Notes: a model not told the origin generated them from the letters alone. DNA of 57,500 nt from Prorocentrum cordatum (GCA_963575745.1 CAUYUJ010013936.1:87501-145000); one strand, 5' to 3'. Counted from the first letter of the stretch, positions 19,920 to 31,345 are shown. Numbers and translations are program-made.

Positions 19920-20092
19920 TACATCTATACATGCCATATATGTGTTCACATACATGTATACACACTTACACATGGTTAGGCTTACGTATATATGTACATA
20001 CAATCATATACATGCATACGCACATACATACACATGTGTATGCATGTAAACATGTATGTATTTGCGTACATACACGTACACATATATAGTAT
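19920..20092 (+). repeat. TACA/CATA degenerate repeat
   Basis: ACATACATA, CATGTATG and TATATA motifs. A similar tract lies at 54236-54480. Confidence 0.85.
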
Positions 20093-20157
20093 ACACAGGG
20101 ATACTTCGGAATCCCTGAGGAGTCCTTGGGAATGCCAAGGTTTCAACGATTTCGGAC

Positions 20158-20345
20158 CTGCCGGGGCCGGGAGAGTCGTCTGCGCACCAGGCGCGCGAAT
20201 GCCTGCGCCAGTGGGAGATGCCCGGGGCCGGGAGAGTCGTCGGCACACCGAGAGCGCGAACGCTTTTACCCGGGGCCGGGTGAGAGGGCGCACGCCGCGG
20301 CGTGCTGACGCCCGCCCCGGCCCCGGCCCGGGGCCGGGGCGGGCG
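20158..20345 (+). repeat. GGGGCCGGGAGAGTCGTC repeat, three units of about 62 bp
   Basis: Units start near 20161, 20223 and 20274, then a CCCGGCCCCGGGGCC-like GC run. Related to 18183-18262. Confidence 0.8.
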
Positions 20346-20353
20346 CCGCGACG

Positions 20354-20681
20354 TTGAACATTATTAATTCTAAAGAATAATTATTGTTGGGGCCCCTGGT
20401 GCGCGCCCCCCCCGCCGCGCCTAGGCCGCAGCCGCATTTTCATCATTTTCGTGAGGAAGTCTCAGGCAAAGCGTGGGTGTCCGGATCCGGTTGTGTTGTT
20501 ACGATCGGTTTTCCCTTGCAAAAAATAAGGCGAAGTGGGCATTTCTTGTTCTAACATGACCAAACTTCAAGAATCCCTCGCAAAAAATGACACGAAGTGC
20601 GCATTCGCGCGCGCAAGACGAAATCCTTCCAAAACCTTAGTCTTCGTAACGATTTTCACATAAAAACATGAAAAACCCAAC

Positions 20682-20770
<89 letters not shown>

Positions 20771-21263
20771 AAAAAAAAAAAAAAAGGGTTTCAAAAATTC
20801 ACCCCGCGCGCTCTTGCGGATTTCTTAGGAAACCCACTACTTTCTCAACATTTCTGTCAAACGGGCTCTCGCGAGCAACTTTTTCACGTGCTTCGAACTT
20901 CTGCAACAAAGGTTGCGCGCCTGCCAGGGCCATCATCCCTGTCAAATAATACCATATGGGACACATTCGTTTTTTCTTCGCGCGCGCACGCCGAAATCTT
21001 CAATTGCAGGGGGGAAAGTCGTATACTAAGCTAGCTTCCACAAAATGTTACCACAACAAGTCATTGTACCCATGCGCCAGTGTAGTAGCCAAGGTCGTCC
21101 GCAGGCCACGAAGTGAAGTGTCCGAACGTCATAGGGCGGGAAGCTGGGTGTGGGTGGTGGCGAAGAGTCGTTTGGAAACTTGGTAGAGCTTGAACCGGCC
21201 CCCCCACAAAGTGGGGGTATTGCCCGCCTCCTGTGAAAACCCTGGCACTGGTGAGAACGGAGT
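20354..21263 (+). repeat. TTG-array unit T, copy 2
   Basis: Collinear with 10757-11511, from the AT-rich junction ATTAATTCTAAAGAATAATT to CACTGGTGAGAACGGAGTGT, and again followed by (TTG)n at 21263-21288. Carries an 85-bp T/A tract absent from copy 1 and a replaced block at 20990-21090. Confidence 0.9.
20683..20785 (+). repeat. T(about 83)A(17) homopolymer pair
   Basis: The position corresponds to GGTTTTTCAACAAAAAATG in copy 1 (11078-11096), so the runs expanded from short T and A runs already in the repeat. Confidence 0.95.
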
Positions 21264-21365
21264 GTTGTTGTTGTTGTTGTTGTTGTTATGGCTGTTTATC
21301 GGTGCTATTACTCGAGTATGTGTTATTGATGTTTGTGGCTGTTTCTTCTTGTTTTTTCCAGTTCG

Positions 21366-21540
21366 GCGGCGAGATCCGAACGCCACCCTCGCCGATCAAA
21401 TATTCTGGCAACTCGATGGGCGGCAGGGGTAGGGTTTGGAACTCGTCGAACACGTGGCGAAATCCGAACCCTACCCCCGCCTCCCATCGGTTCAGGATAA
21501 TCGATGGTTGGTAGGGGTAGGGCTCGGATGTCGCCACCTA
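21366..21540 (+). repeat. Repeat E, copy 1 (double-hairpin type)
   Basis: CACCCTCGCCGATC, CAACTCGATGGGCGGC, CACGTGGCGAAA and CCTACCCCCGCCTCCCATCG recur in order at 33822-34205. CCTACCCCCGCC is inverted as GGTAGGGGTAGGG. Copy 1 is uninterrupted and shows the empty site of MITE-B copy 2. Confidence 0.85.
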
Positions 21541-21840
21541 CAGTCCGACCTAAGATAAGGATGGGCAACCTTCCCAAGGGCTCCCTTGCATCCTTGCTTT
21601 CTCCATCCGTCCTTAACCACTCTCGATGGCCAACCCCGCTCGAAAAGCTTCGACATGGGCGTCCAAGGTGCTTGCATCCCTATCGTCAAGGGAGGAAAAA
21701 ACCACCCGGACCGGACAGTTGGCGTTTACTAAACGGCCCTGCCTCGTTCGATTGCTTCTTTGGGCATGTTTACTAAACGACTTCGCGTGCCGGGGTGGTT
21801 ATCATGGGGGTGGATGTTTGCCCTCTAGCATCCTCACTAC
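21541..21840. other. No recognisable gene
   Basis: Unique sequence, short frames only. Confidence 0.4.
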
Positions 21841-21878
21841 CAGTGTTGACTGCAGGGTTCGGCTGTCGTCACCCACAG

Positions 21879-22020
21879 GGCTTCAAAAGGTTTCACGCTG
21901 CAGCGAACCTTTGGCGCCTCGGGGTGCTGGCCCTAGCGATGCTGCGCGAGGATGCCGGGCAGGCCCCGTCGGGCGCGCGGATCGAGCTCGCGGTGCGGAG
22001 CGTGCCGGCGGATGCCGCGC
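21879..22020 (+). CDS. Exon-like island, unknown protein
   Basis: After the acceptor CACCCACAG (ends 21878) the frame reads GFKRFHAAANLWRLGVLALA, then MLREDAGQAPSGARIELAVR and SVPADAAP: hydrophobic helix, then a mixed segment. The frame then runs into a GTC microsatellite. Codon use is coding-like. No family recognised. Confidence 0.4.
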
Positions 22021-22200
22021 CGCTCGTCGTCGTTGTCGCCGTCGCCGTCGCCGTCGTCGTTGTCGTCGTCGTCGTCGTCGTCGTTCTCGTCGTCGTCGTG
22101 GTCGTCGTTGTGGTCGTCGTCGTGGTCGTTGTCGTCGTCGTGGTCGTGGTCGTCGTCGTCATCGGCGTCGTCTTCGTCGTCGTTGCCGCGCGCCGCCGTG
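22021..22200 (+). repeat. (GTC)n microsatellite
   Basis: GTCGTC with GTTGTC, GTGGTC and GCCGTC variants. Confidence 0.95.
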
Positions 22201-22261
22201 CCTGGGCGACGCCGCCGCCTCCAAGAGCCATCGGAGGGGGCGGCTCCTGGCCGCGCCTGCG

Positions 22262-23452
22262 GCCTGCCCATCATTTTCATCATCATCATCATCGTCGTCG
22301 TCGTCGTCATCAGTCATCATCATCCTCACCACAACTACCACCATCATCATCATCGTCGTCGTCGTCATCGTCGTCGTCATCATCATCATCATCACAACAT
22401 ATATCATCCTCAGCATCACCATGATCATCAGCACCAACATCGTCATTAGCTTCATCACCATCATCAGCATCAGCAGACGCATCATCATCAACAGCATCAG
22501 CATCATAATCATCATCACACTCCTTCATCATCATCAACATCGTCATCAACATCAGCATTATCATCGTCATCATCATCATCATCATCACCATCGGTATCGT
22601 CATCAGCATCAGCATCATCGTCACCATCAACATAATGATGATGATGATGATGATGATGATCATCATCATCATCATCGTCAGCATCATCACCAGCATCATC
22701 ATCAGCACCAGGATCAGCATCAGCATCATCATCAGTAGCATCATCACCATCATCATCATCATCACAGTTCTTATCAGCATCATCATCATCACTATCGTCA
22801 TCATCATCACCATCATCAACATGATCGTCATCGTCATCGGCATCAGCATCAGCTTCAGCATCATCACCAGCATCCCGCCATCGTCGTCGTCGTCATCATC
22901 GTCATCGTCATGATCATCGTCATCGTCATCTTCGTCCTGATCATCATCATCATCATCATCATCACCGTCATCATCATCATCATCGTCGTCATAATGAGCA
23001 TCATGATCATCATCATCATCATCGTCGTCGTCATTGTCGTCATCATCATTACCTCCGCAACCATCTTCATCGTCATTCTCATCATCGTCATCATCAGCAT
23101 CATTTGCATCAGCATTAGCGTCAGCATCATCATCAACAGCATCAGCATCATCGTCAGCAGTATCAGCATCATAACCATCATCATCAGCATCATCAGCATC
23201 GCCATCATCACCATCATCATCACAATTCTTATTACCATAATCATCATCATTGTCATCGTTGCCATCGTCATCATCGTCTTCGCCAGCATCATCATCAGCA
23301 TGTGCATCTGCATCTGCATCAGCATCAGCGTTAGCATCAGTATCAGCATACCGTCATCGTTGTCGTCGTCGTCATCATCATCGTCATCGTCATCGTCGTC
23401 ATCAATCGTGATCATCATCATCATCATCACCGTCATCATACCCATGACCGTT

Positions 23453-23484
<32 letters not shown>

Positions 23485-23945
23485 TATCATCGTCATCATC
23501 ACCAGCATCGTCACCATCATCATCACCTTCATAATCAACATAATCAGTATCATCATCATCATCGCCATCTTCATGGTCACCATCGCCGTCATCATAGTCA
23601 TCACCAGTATCATCATCATCACCGTCATTACCATCCTCATCATCATCATCACCATCATCGTTATCGTCTTCATCATCATCATCATCATCATGACCATCCT
23701 CATCATCATTATCGTTAGTATCGTCGTTATCACCATGGGCATCATCACCACCATCATTATCACCATCATCACCATCGCGATCGTCATCGCCATCCTGATC
23801 ATCATCATCGTCATCATTGTCATCATCGTCATCGTTACCATCATCATCAGCATCATCACCATCATCATCATCATCATCCTGATCATCACCGTCGTCATCA
23901 TCATCGTCATCGTCGTCATCATCATCATAATCGTGATCATCAGCA
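22262..23945 (+). repeat. 1.7-kb (ATC)n microsatellite
   Basis: CATCATCAT with CGTC, AGCATC and ACCATC variants, the complement type of the GAT arrays elsewhere. 360-residue Ile and Met frames on the two strands are artefacts. Confidence 0.97.
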
Positions 23946-23963
23946 TCGCGGCGGTGGCGGCAG

Positions 23964-24062
23964 GAGCAGCGGCTCCAGCGCGTCTCGGCTGAGCTGGCCC
24001 AGCTCGTGCCCGGCGTGCGCGGCCGGATCCTGGAGCTGCGCGGGCCTCTGGGGGAGGCCGCG
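23964..24062 (+). CDS. Exon, coiled-coil-like segment
   Basis: Follows acceptor GGCGGCAG (ends 23963) and reads EQRLQRVSAELAQLVPGVRG, then RILELRGPLGEAA: heptad-like leucines and charged residues, then a CTC tract begins. It resembles the islands at 2187, 5904 and 9560 in strand and character. Function unknown. Confidence 0.45.
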
Positions 24063-24080
24063 GCCGTCGGCGTCGTCGCC

Positions 24081-24600
24081 GTGCTCCTCCTCCTCCTCCT
24101 CCTCCTGCTCCTCCTCCTCCTCCTGCTCTTCCTCCTCATCCTCCTCCCTCCTCCTTCCTTCCTCCCCCTTCGAGCTTCGAGCGGCGGACAGTGTCGAGCG
24201 GTGCGAGCCCCGATGTCCTCGATAGCTCCTCCTCCTCCTCGTCCTCCCTCCTCCCTCCTCCCTCCGCGGAGGGGACCTTGTTGCACCACTGTGGGGGGCG
24301 CCATCCCGCAGTGGGCCAGCGATAGCCGCACCCCGTTTTTCTCTCCATCTGACCTTCTCTGTCCTCTCTTGTGGCAGTGTTCCCAATCCTTTTCTTCCTC
24401 CTCCTGCTCCTCCCTCCCTCCCTCCTCCCCCCTCCTCCCCCCCCCTCCCCCCCCTCCTCCCTCCTCCCTCCCTCCCTCTCCCCCCTCCCTCCTCCCCCCC
24501 CCCCCCCTCCTCCCCCCTTCTCCCTCCTCACCCTTCCTCCTCCCCCCTGCTCCCCCCTTCCTCCTCCCTCCTCCCTCCTCCTTCCCTCCTCCCTCCTGGC
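24081..24600 (+). repeat. (CTC)n tracts with short unique spacer
   Basis: CTC-rich at 24081-24160, 24228-24270 and 24388-24600. The spacer around 24280-24370 has no domain. Confidence 0.9.
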
Positions 24601-24768
24601 GGCACGGCGCGCGCCAGCGCGGGGGGCGCTCGGGAGGCGCGCCTCGGCGGCCACTGCCGGTGCTGCCGTCGGCCTGCAGCGTCGGCTTCCGGCTTTCGGC
24701 GACGCGCTTTCAGCGCAGTCTCGGTGGACGCCTGGGGTCAATCGAGGGAAGACCACGGGGACCATTGG

Positions 24769-24822
24769 GGAGGAGGAGGAGGAGGAGGAGGAGGAGGAGG
24801 AGGAGGAGGAGGAGGAGGAGGG
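24769..24822 (+). repeat. (GGA)n microsatellite
   Basis: About 17 GGA units. Confidence 0.95.
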
Positions 24823-24849
24823 GACCATGACCAAAAATGTCTCGGGGCT

Positions 24850-26590
24850 TTGTCGAGGTTGCGCCACCTTTTCGCCCGTGGCCGCCTCGTGGCTGCCTCG
24901 CGCGCTGGGTGGATCTTGGCGAGGTTCCACCACGTTGCCGCCCATGGCCGCCTTGTCGCCGCTTCGTGCGCTAGGTGGGTCCTGCGAGGTTTCGTCACAT
25001 TGCCGCCCGTGGCCGCCTCGTGCGCTAGGTGAGTCCGGCGAGGTTTCGCGACGTGTTTGCCCGTGGCCGCGTCGTGGCCGCTTCGTGAACTGGGTGTCCG
25101 ACTGGGTGGGTCCGCAGAGAATTCGCCACGTTGCCGTCCGTGGCCGCCATTTTGGCCGTCTCGTGCGCTGGTTGGGTCGGCGAGGTTTTGCAAAGTTGTC
25201 GCCGATGGCCGCCTCGTGGCCGCCTCGTGCGCTGCGTGGGTCTGGCGAGGTTTCGCGACTGTGCCGCCTGCGGCCGTCTCTGATCTGGGTGAGTCCGGCG
25301 AGGTTTCGCGACGTTGCCGATCGTTGACTCCTCTTTACCGCCTCGTGCGTTGGGTGGGCCCGGCGAGGTTTTGTCACATTGCCGCCTCGTTAACGGCTCG
25401 TTGCCGCCTCCTGCGGCGTATGTGGGTCTCTAGAGGATTCGCCACGTTGCCGCCTTGTTGCCGTGAGGAGCACGAGTGATGAGGAATTGGACTTGGTTGG
25501 TTGGGTGTGGGAGGCTTTTCCCCCAAAAGTGCCTGCACTTATGGGGTTCTCATTTCTAACGCTGGGGACTGGATGAGTACACCGAGGTTTTGTCGCGTCG
25601 CAGCCCGTGGCCGCCTCGTGGCTGCGTCGTTGCCGCCCACTTGGGCAGTCCGCCGAAGTTTTGCCGTGTCGCCGCCCGTGGCCGCCTCGTTGCCGCCTCG
25701 TTGACGCCCACGTCTTTGTTGGGGCGGCGAGGTTTCGCTGCACCGCTGCCCGTGGCGGTTTCGTGGACGCCTCGTTGCCGCCCGCTTCTTGGTGGGGCCC
25801 TCCGAGGTTTCGCTGCGAAGGCACCCGTGGCCGCCTCGTTGCCGCCGACTTCCTGGTTGCGTCCGCCGAGGTTTCGCCGCGTCGCCGCCCGCGGCCGCCT
25901 CGTGGCCGCCTCGTTGCCGCCGCGTGAACGCCTCGTTGCCGCCCACGGATTCCCCAATCAGTGCTTGCGCTCAAGGAGTTCTTTTGTCACTAAGGAATCG
26001 GATGGGTCCGCCGGGGATTCGCCACGCTGCCGCCCCCCGCCTTGTTTCCTCTTCGGTGGTCCGCCCATATTTCGCCGCGTTGCTGCCCGTGGCCGCTTCG
26101 TTGCCGCTTGGGGGGTTCCTCCGAGGATTTGCCGCGTTGCCGCCCGTTGCCGCCTCGTTGTCGCTTCAGTCTCTGCCGAGGGTTCGCCACGTTGCCTCTC
26201 GTTGCTGCTCGGTGCCGTCTCGCTGCCGCTTGGAGGGTCAGCCGAGGATTCGCCGCGTTGCCGCCCGTTGCCGCCTCGTTGCCGCTTTGGGGGTCCGCTG
26301 AGGGTTCGCCACGTCGCCGCCTCGTTGCCTTCTGGGAGTCCGCCGAGGATTCGCCACGCTGCCGCCTCGTGGCCGCCTCGTCGGCGCCCGTTGCCGCCTC
26401 GTTGCCGCTTGGAGGGTCCGCGGAGGATTCGCCACGTTGCCGCCTTGTTGCCGCCTCGGTGCCGCTTTGGCGATCCGCCGAGGATTCGCCACGTTGACGC
26501 CTCGTTGCCGCCTCGTTGCCGCTGTGGTGCCGCTTTGGTGGCCCGCCGAGGACTCGCCACGTTGACGCCTCGTTGCCGCCTCGCTGCCGC
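24850..26590 (+). repeat. 1.7-kb GTTGCCGCCTCGT minisatellite
   Basis: Degenerate units built from CGCCACGTTGCCGCC, GTGGCCGCCTCGTGG and GGTCCGCCGAGG, with a higher-order spacing of roughly 50-100 bp. The long Arg/Ala/Asn frames on - (for example 592 residues to 25958) follow from it. Confidence 0.9.
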
Positions 26591-26594
26591 GCCA

Positions 26595-26715
26595 CCACAT
26601 AGCTCACACCGCACAGCTTGCACCACACAGCTTGCACCACGTAGATATAACACCACACAGCTTGCACCACACGGCTTACGCCACGTGGCTTGCACTGCAC
26701 ATCTTGCGCGACGTT
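26595..26715 (+). repeat. CAGCTTGCACCACA repeat
   Basis: Units CACAGCTTGCACCACA and CGGCTTACGCCACG, about 15-18 bp. Confidence 0.8.
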
Positions 26716-27001
26716 GCTGACGTCTGCGGTGCAGTACCCTACCGATCGGGGCCCACGCTGGATGACAGGATGATAATATCCTGACGGTGCTGACGACGAT
26801 GGTGATGGCGACGGTGATGCCGATGGAAGGATGGTGGAAAGGAGGGGGAGGAGGAGGTATGGCGAGGAGGGGGGACACTGCAGTTTGGGACAAGGGGAGG
26901 ATGGTGAAGGGGTGGAGGCGGAGTCGAAATTGGATGTCCGTGGTGCGCGGCCCAGCTCTCCACTCCCTAGGGCAAGATGCTCTCGCCGTCTGCTTTGACC
27001 G

Positions 27002-27124
27002 GGAGCCTCGCCAAGGTGCAAGCCTGTCGGCGAGCAGTTCAACGTGGCGATTAATGTGGCGCTTGGGGGGTTCACAGCCGACACCCGCCATTGTTACCGC
27101 CCGCCAGCGGGGCGAGCCAGTGGG
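27002..27124 (+). CDS. Exon fragment with GH16-like motif (tentative)
   Basis: The frame reads GASPRCKPVGEQFNVAINVA then LGGFTADTRHCYRPPAG. FNVAINVALGG fits the strand near the C-terminus of family-16 glycoside hydrolases (pattern F-x-hydrophobic-x-hydrophobic-N-hydrophobic-A-hydrophobic-GG). No catalytic E-x-D-x-x-E segment is visible nearby, so it could be another protein. The frame runs into GAT repeats after 27140. Splice sites are unclear. Confidence 0.3.
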
Positions 27125-27141
27125 ATGAAGAGAGACCGGGC

Positions 27142-27193
<52 letters not shown>

Positions 27194-27328
27194 CTGAAGT
27201 TGATGATGATGGTGGTGGTGGTGATGATGATGATGATGATGGAGGTGGTGGTTGTGATGATGATGATGATGATGATGATGATGACGATGCTGAAGTTGAT
27301 GATGATGGTGGTGGTGGTGATGATGATT

Positions 27329-27377
<49 letters not shown>

Positions 27378-27378
27378 C

Positions 27379-27436
<58 letters not shown>
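27142..27436 (+). repeat. (GAT)n microsatellite, internally duplicated
   Basis: GAT with GGTGGTGGTGATG blocks. GATGCTGAAGTTGATGATG occurs twice (27191 and 27287), about 96 bp apart. Confidence 0.95.
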
Positions 27437-27439
<3 letters not shown>

Positions 27440-27599
27440 GAAGGAATGAGGAAGGTTTGGAGGGAGAGATGAAGGCGGGGGAGGCGGAGGAGGAGGAGTA
27501 GGGCAAAGAGGATGTGGGTTGACGAGCCGCTGCCTCAGAGTGAGGGGTGCCAGATTGTCTTGCCTCATCCCTGCTCGCGCGTGTGGTCGGAGCGGAGCG

Positions 27600-27764
27600 C
27601 GGTGCGCGCGGAGTGCAGGCGGGGAGGGGGCAAGCCCGGCGCGAGCGTGCGGGCGCACGGCGCTCTTCGTCTGCGACCTCGCGCTCTTCGGACGGGGCTG
27701 GGACGAGGATAGATCCGTTCCGGAGCGTTCCAGCACGCTCTCAGAGCTTTCCGGATCGCTCTGA
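27600..27764 (+). CDS. Possible exon, weak
   Basis: One frame reads GRTALFVCDLALFGRGWDED, then RSVPERSSTLSELSGSL and a stop. It has coding-like codon use, but no clear splice sites or family, and alternative frames on both strands are also open. Confidence 0.2.
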   Translation, partial: RCARSAGGEGASPARACGRTALFVCDLALFGRGWDEDRSVPERSSTLSELSGSL

Positions 27765-27984
27765 GGAGACCGCGGCGCCCGAGACGTCCTCGGGAGGCGC
27801 CAGGTCTCAGAGATGCTGAGTTTCTCTTCACCTGATGTTGTCCTCGTCCTGGCCTCGTCTTAGCTCTGTATCCGTGCCCTCGGAGGCTCGGGTGGTGCCA
27901 GCTTCTGAGGGCGCATCCCCGATATCGTGCTCGCCTTGGGCGTGTCAATCTTGGGGATGGGATAGGCTCGAGGCTCTGGTTGCC

Positions 27985-28100
27985 TTCGTCCACCCGGCGG
28001 CCCTGCTGCCTCCTCTTGAAGAGGAAGCAGCGGCATAAGCACAAGTTGTCGAAGATCCGCGTGGACTTCATGTATCGGAGGAAAGAGGAGGAGAAGGAGT
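27985..28100 (+). CDS. Possible basic exon, weak
   Basis: RRPCCLLLKRKQRHKHKLSK then IRVDFMYRRKEE, ending in a GGA repeat and TAG. The basic stretch looks coding, but boundaries and family are unknown. Confidence 0.25.
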
Positions 28101-28357
28101 AGGAGGAGGAGGAGGAGGAGGAGGAGGGACAGCGAGGAGGAGGAGGAGGAGGACGAGGAGGAAGAAGAGGACGAGGAGAAGGAGCACGAGGAGAAGGAGG
28201 ATGAAGAGGAGGAGGAGGATGAGGAGGAGGAGCAAGAGGAGGAGGAGGAGGCGGAGGAGGAGGAGGAGGACGAGTTGGACAAGGACGAGGAGTAGGAGGG
28301 GAAATCAGGAGGAGAGGATAGGACAAGGAAGAGGAAGAGGGAGAGGAAGATGACGAA

Positions 28358-28389
<32 letters not shown>

Positions 28390-28395
28390 AGGAAG
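28085..28395 (+). repeat. (GGA)n/(GAGAA) purine tract
   Basis: About 250 bp of GGA with ACGAGG, then GGAAGAGG and a (GA)n run at 28362-28382. Confidence 0.95.
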
Positions 28396-28461
28396 AGAAA
28401 GGGACTAAGGAAGCTGAACACAAATAATAAGAAACATATTCACACTGGAAACATTGCTAAT

Positions 28462-29297
28462 AAGAACCTGATGATGACGACGATGATGCTGATGATGCTG
28501 ATGCTGATGCTGATGCAGATGATGATGCTGATGCAGATGCTGCTGATGATGATGGCGGTGGTGGTGATGATGATTCTGATGATTACGATGCTGACGATGA
28601 TGATGCTGCCGATGATGGTGATAATGATGGTGATGATTATTATGATGGTGATGATTATGATGATGATGATGACGATGATGATGATGATGCTGATGATGAT
28701 GATGATGGTGATGCTTCTGTTGCTGCTGATGATGATGGTGGTACTGATGATGGGTATGATGATGACGATGATGACGATGATGACGATGATGATGACGATG
28801 CTGATGATGATGATGATTATGATGACTAGGATGCGGTGGTGGTGATGATGATGGTGGTGGTAATGGTGATGGAGATGATTATGGCAGTGATGAAGATGAT
28901 GCTGATGATGATTAGGATGAGCTTGATGATGCTGACGATGATGGTGATTGTGATGATGATGGCGATGAGGCTGATTCAGATGATGATGCTGATGATGATG
29001 CTGACGATGGTGCTGATGATGCTGGTTATTATGATGATGCTGATTCTGGCAATGATGCTGATGATGATGATGATACTGCTGCTGCTGCTGATTATGATGA
29101 TGATGCTGATGATGAGCATGATGATGACGATGATGGTGCTGCTGATGATGCTGCTGATGATGATGACGATGATGATGTCGACGATCATGAGGATTATGCT
29201 GAGGATGAGAATGATGATGATACTGATGATGCTGATGATGAAATGATGAAATGATGGTGGTGGTGGTGATGATGCTGATGCTGATGCTGATGCTTAC

Positions 29298-29349
<52 letters not shown>

Positions 29350-29352
29350 GTA
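28462..29352 (+). repeat. (GAT)n microsatellite with GCT variants
   Basis: About 890 bp of GATGAT/GATGCT. Confidence 0.97.
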
Positions 29353-29450
29353 CTGATGATCGTATGAGCATGATGAGGAGGAGGCGGAGGAGGAAGAGCA
29401 GGAGGAGGTGCAGGCGGAGGACTCGGAGGAGGATGACCATTGTAAACCAA
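29353..29450 (+). repeat. GGA-rich tract
   Basis: GAGGAGGAGGCGGAGG. Confidence 0.85.
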
Positions 29451-29479
29451 AGAGTCATCAACGATGTTGGAATTCGCCC

Positions 29480-30215
29480 TCCTTCCGAGCTCCCTCTTCA
29501 TAGGCCCCTGCAACGGTTCATTTCCATTGAGGGAACTGCCTCATTGGAAGACACCCTTGAAGACCCTGAAGCATGCCAACACATTGTTCTCGGGATTTCA
29601 ACGCCGCGGATCAACCTGACTGCTGCGTCTTCACGATCTGGAATCGTGCCAGAACGCCGCTTTTGGGGCTTCAACCCCGCGAGCCAACATAACTGTTGCA
29701 CCCGCATGGTCGTGAATCCTTCCAAACTGCCATGTGTGGTACGCTGATCATGGGCATCTATGAAACTTTTCCAAGTTTTATGAACGAATGGGCGCGGCGT
29801 TGAGGCGAAAGCCACATTTTGAAAATGAGCCGCCCTTAATCCGTGAAACTCAACGAATGTGCGCAACGCTATGGCGACAGCCACATTTTTAAAAGCAACC
29901 GCCCTCAATCCGTGAAGGTCTTGCAAATGTTCAAAGCGAATGTGCGCGGCAATAAGGCGAGAGCCACTTTTTGAGAACCACGCGCCCTCAATCCGTGAAA
30001 CTCTTGCACCGGTTTGAAAACGAATGTGTGCCGCGTAAAGGCGAGAGCCACATTTTGAAAACCACCCGATCGTAATCCGTGAAACTCTTGCAAATGTTTA
30101 ATAAAACGAATGTGCGCGGCGCAAAGGCGAGAGCCACATTTTGAAAACCATCCGCCCTCCATCTGTCAAACTTTTGCCACTTTCTAAGCTTCAGAATCAT
30201 AAATGGTGAGGAAGT
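29480..30215 (-). repeat. Repeat block F, copy 1
   Basis: Five units of about 75-83 bp in 29770-30180, each with GAATGTGCGCGGC, GGCGAGAGCCACATTTTG and CCGTGAAACTC, next to two or three diverged units of about 77 bp (ATTTCAACGCCGC type) at 29560-29720. The reverse complement of the whole block, including the CTCACCATTTATGAT end, is at 53030-53620. Confidence 0.85.
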
Positions 30216-30289
30216 CTCAAAAGAAGCCCGGCTCGCCCTGAACACAGGCCTCGGGGTGCGACAGGGAGAATTTTAAAAGGAAACGGAAT

Positions 30290-30620
30290 GGAGGAGGAGG
30301 AAGAGTAGGAGGAGGAGAATGAAGAAGACGAAAAGGAAGATGATGTCAAGGAGAAGGAGGAGGAGTAGGAGGAGGAGAAGGAGTAGGAGGAGCAGAAGTA
30401 GGAGGAGCAGGAGGAGGAGGCGGAGGAGGCGCAGGAGGATGATGATGAGGAGGCGGAGGAAGACAATGAGGAAAAACATGTCTGGGAGGAGCAGGAGGAG
30501 GAGGACGAGGAGGAGGAGGAGGAGAGGGGTGAAGAGGAGGACGAGGAGGAGGAGGAGGATGAAGAGGAGGAGGAGGAGAAGGAGGACGAGGAGGACGAGG
30601 AGGACAACGAGGAAGGGCAG
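30290..30620 (+). repeat. (GGA)n purine tract
   Basis: GGAGGA with GAAGG, ACGAGG and GCGGAGG variants. The poly-Ser and poly-Pro frames on the - strand come from this. Confidence 0.95.
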
Positions 30621-30650
30621 GGACGAGGAACCCAGAGGGTCGCCCGCCAG

Positions 30651-30802
30651 CGAGGTTCATCGACGCCGTCGTCACCGACACGCGCGAGTCCTCCAAGCGG
30701 TGCATCCAATGCTTGAAGGATGGACAGAAGGGTGGGGGGGAGGAGAATGCAGGAAATCGAAGAAGAATCATCGGCAGAACCAGACCTTTCGGAGGTCCGC
30801 GC
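30651..30802 (+). CDS. Exon with a likely G-run frame break, unknown protein
   Basis: After GTCGCCCGCCAG (ends 30650) the frame reads RFIDAVVTDTRESSKRCIQC then LKDGQKGG. Past the G8 run at about 30733-30740 the neighbouring frame reads RRMQEIEEESSAEPDLSEVR and continues into a CTC tract. Both halves look coding and join naturally if the G-run is off by one. A CxxC occurs in the first half. No family recognised. Confidence 0.45.
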
Positions 30803-30805
30803 GGT

Positions 30806-30990
30806 CCTCCTCCTCCTCCTCCTCCTCCTGCTGCTCCCCCTCCTCCTGCTCCACCTCCTCCTCCCTCTCCTCCTCCTCTTCCTCCTCCTCCTCCTCCTTC
30901 TGTTCCTCGTCGTCCTCCTCCTCGTCCTCCTCGTCCTCCTCGTCCTCCTCGCCCTCCTGCGCCTCCTCGCCCTCTTCTTCTGTCTTCCCC
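30806..30990 (+). repeat. (CTC)n tract with CCTCGT
   Basis: CTC then CCTCGTCCTC. A few GGA units follow near 31026-31045. Confidence 0.95.
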
Positions 30991-31045
30991 TCGTCCTCGT
31001 CGTCGGCGTTCGCCCTCCTCCCCAGGAGGAGGAGGACGACGAGGA

Positions 31046-31345
31046 GGGCGAGGGCGGAGGGAGCAATGGAAGGGGGGCGGGGCGAGGCAGCACGCACCAG
31101 GGCAACCGCCGCGCGATGTCGGGGGGGGGGGTCTGCGACTGCCGAGGGTGTGCTTGCGCTGGGGTGCGGTGTGCGATCGGCACCGTTCGGGCCTGGGAAG
31201 CACGACGCTGTCCCCGTCGGGCCTTCTCGGGGCGCGGCGCAGAGCTCTGTCGAGGTCTTCGCCCGCCCCCCGGGGTGCCCCCCAGGGTGCCGCTTGCAAG
31301 CCACACCCTTTGCGCAAACCACATCCCTCGGAGTCGCCGGGGGGG
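31046..31345 (+). other. Possible Cys-rich coding segment, uncertain
   Basis: One + frame reads GVCDCRGCACAGVRCAIGTV then RAWEARRCPRRAF after a G11 run. Another frame on - is also open. There is too little to assign a gene. Confidence 0.2.

Noticed and set aside
22910-23992. 360-residue poly-Ile/Met frames
   Set aside because: (ATC)n microsatellite in different frames.
24850-26590. CRISPR-like regular repeats
   Set aside because: Contiguous degenerate minisatellite without unique spacers. The same applies to 16190-17806 and 38836-39262.
25958-27736. 592-residue minus-strand frame rich in His, Arg and Asn
   Set aside because: Composite of the GTTGCCGCC minisatellite and the GAT array.
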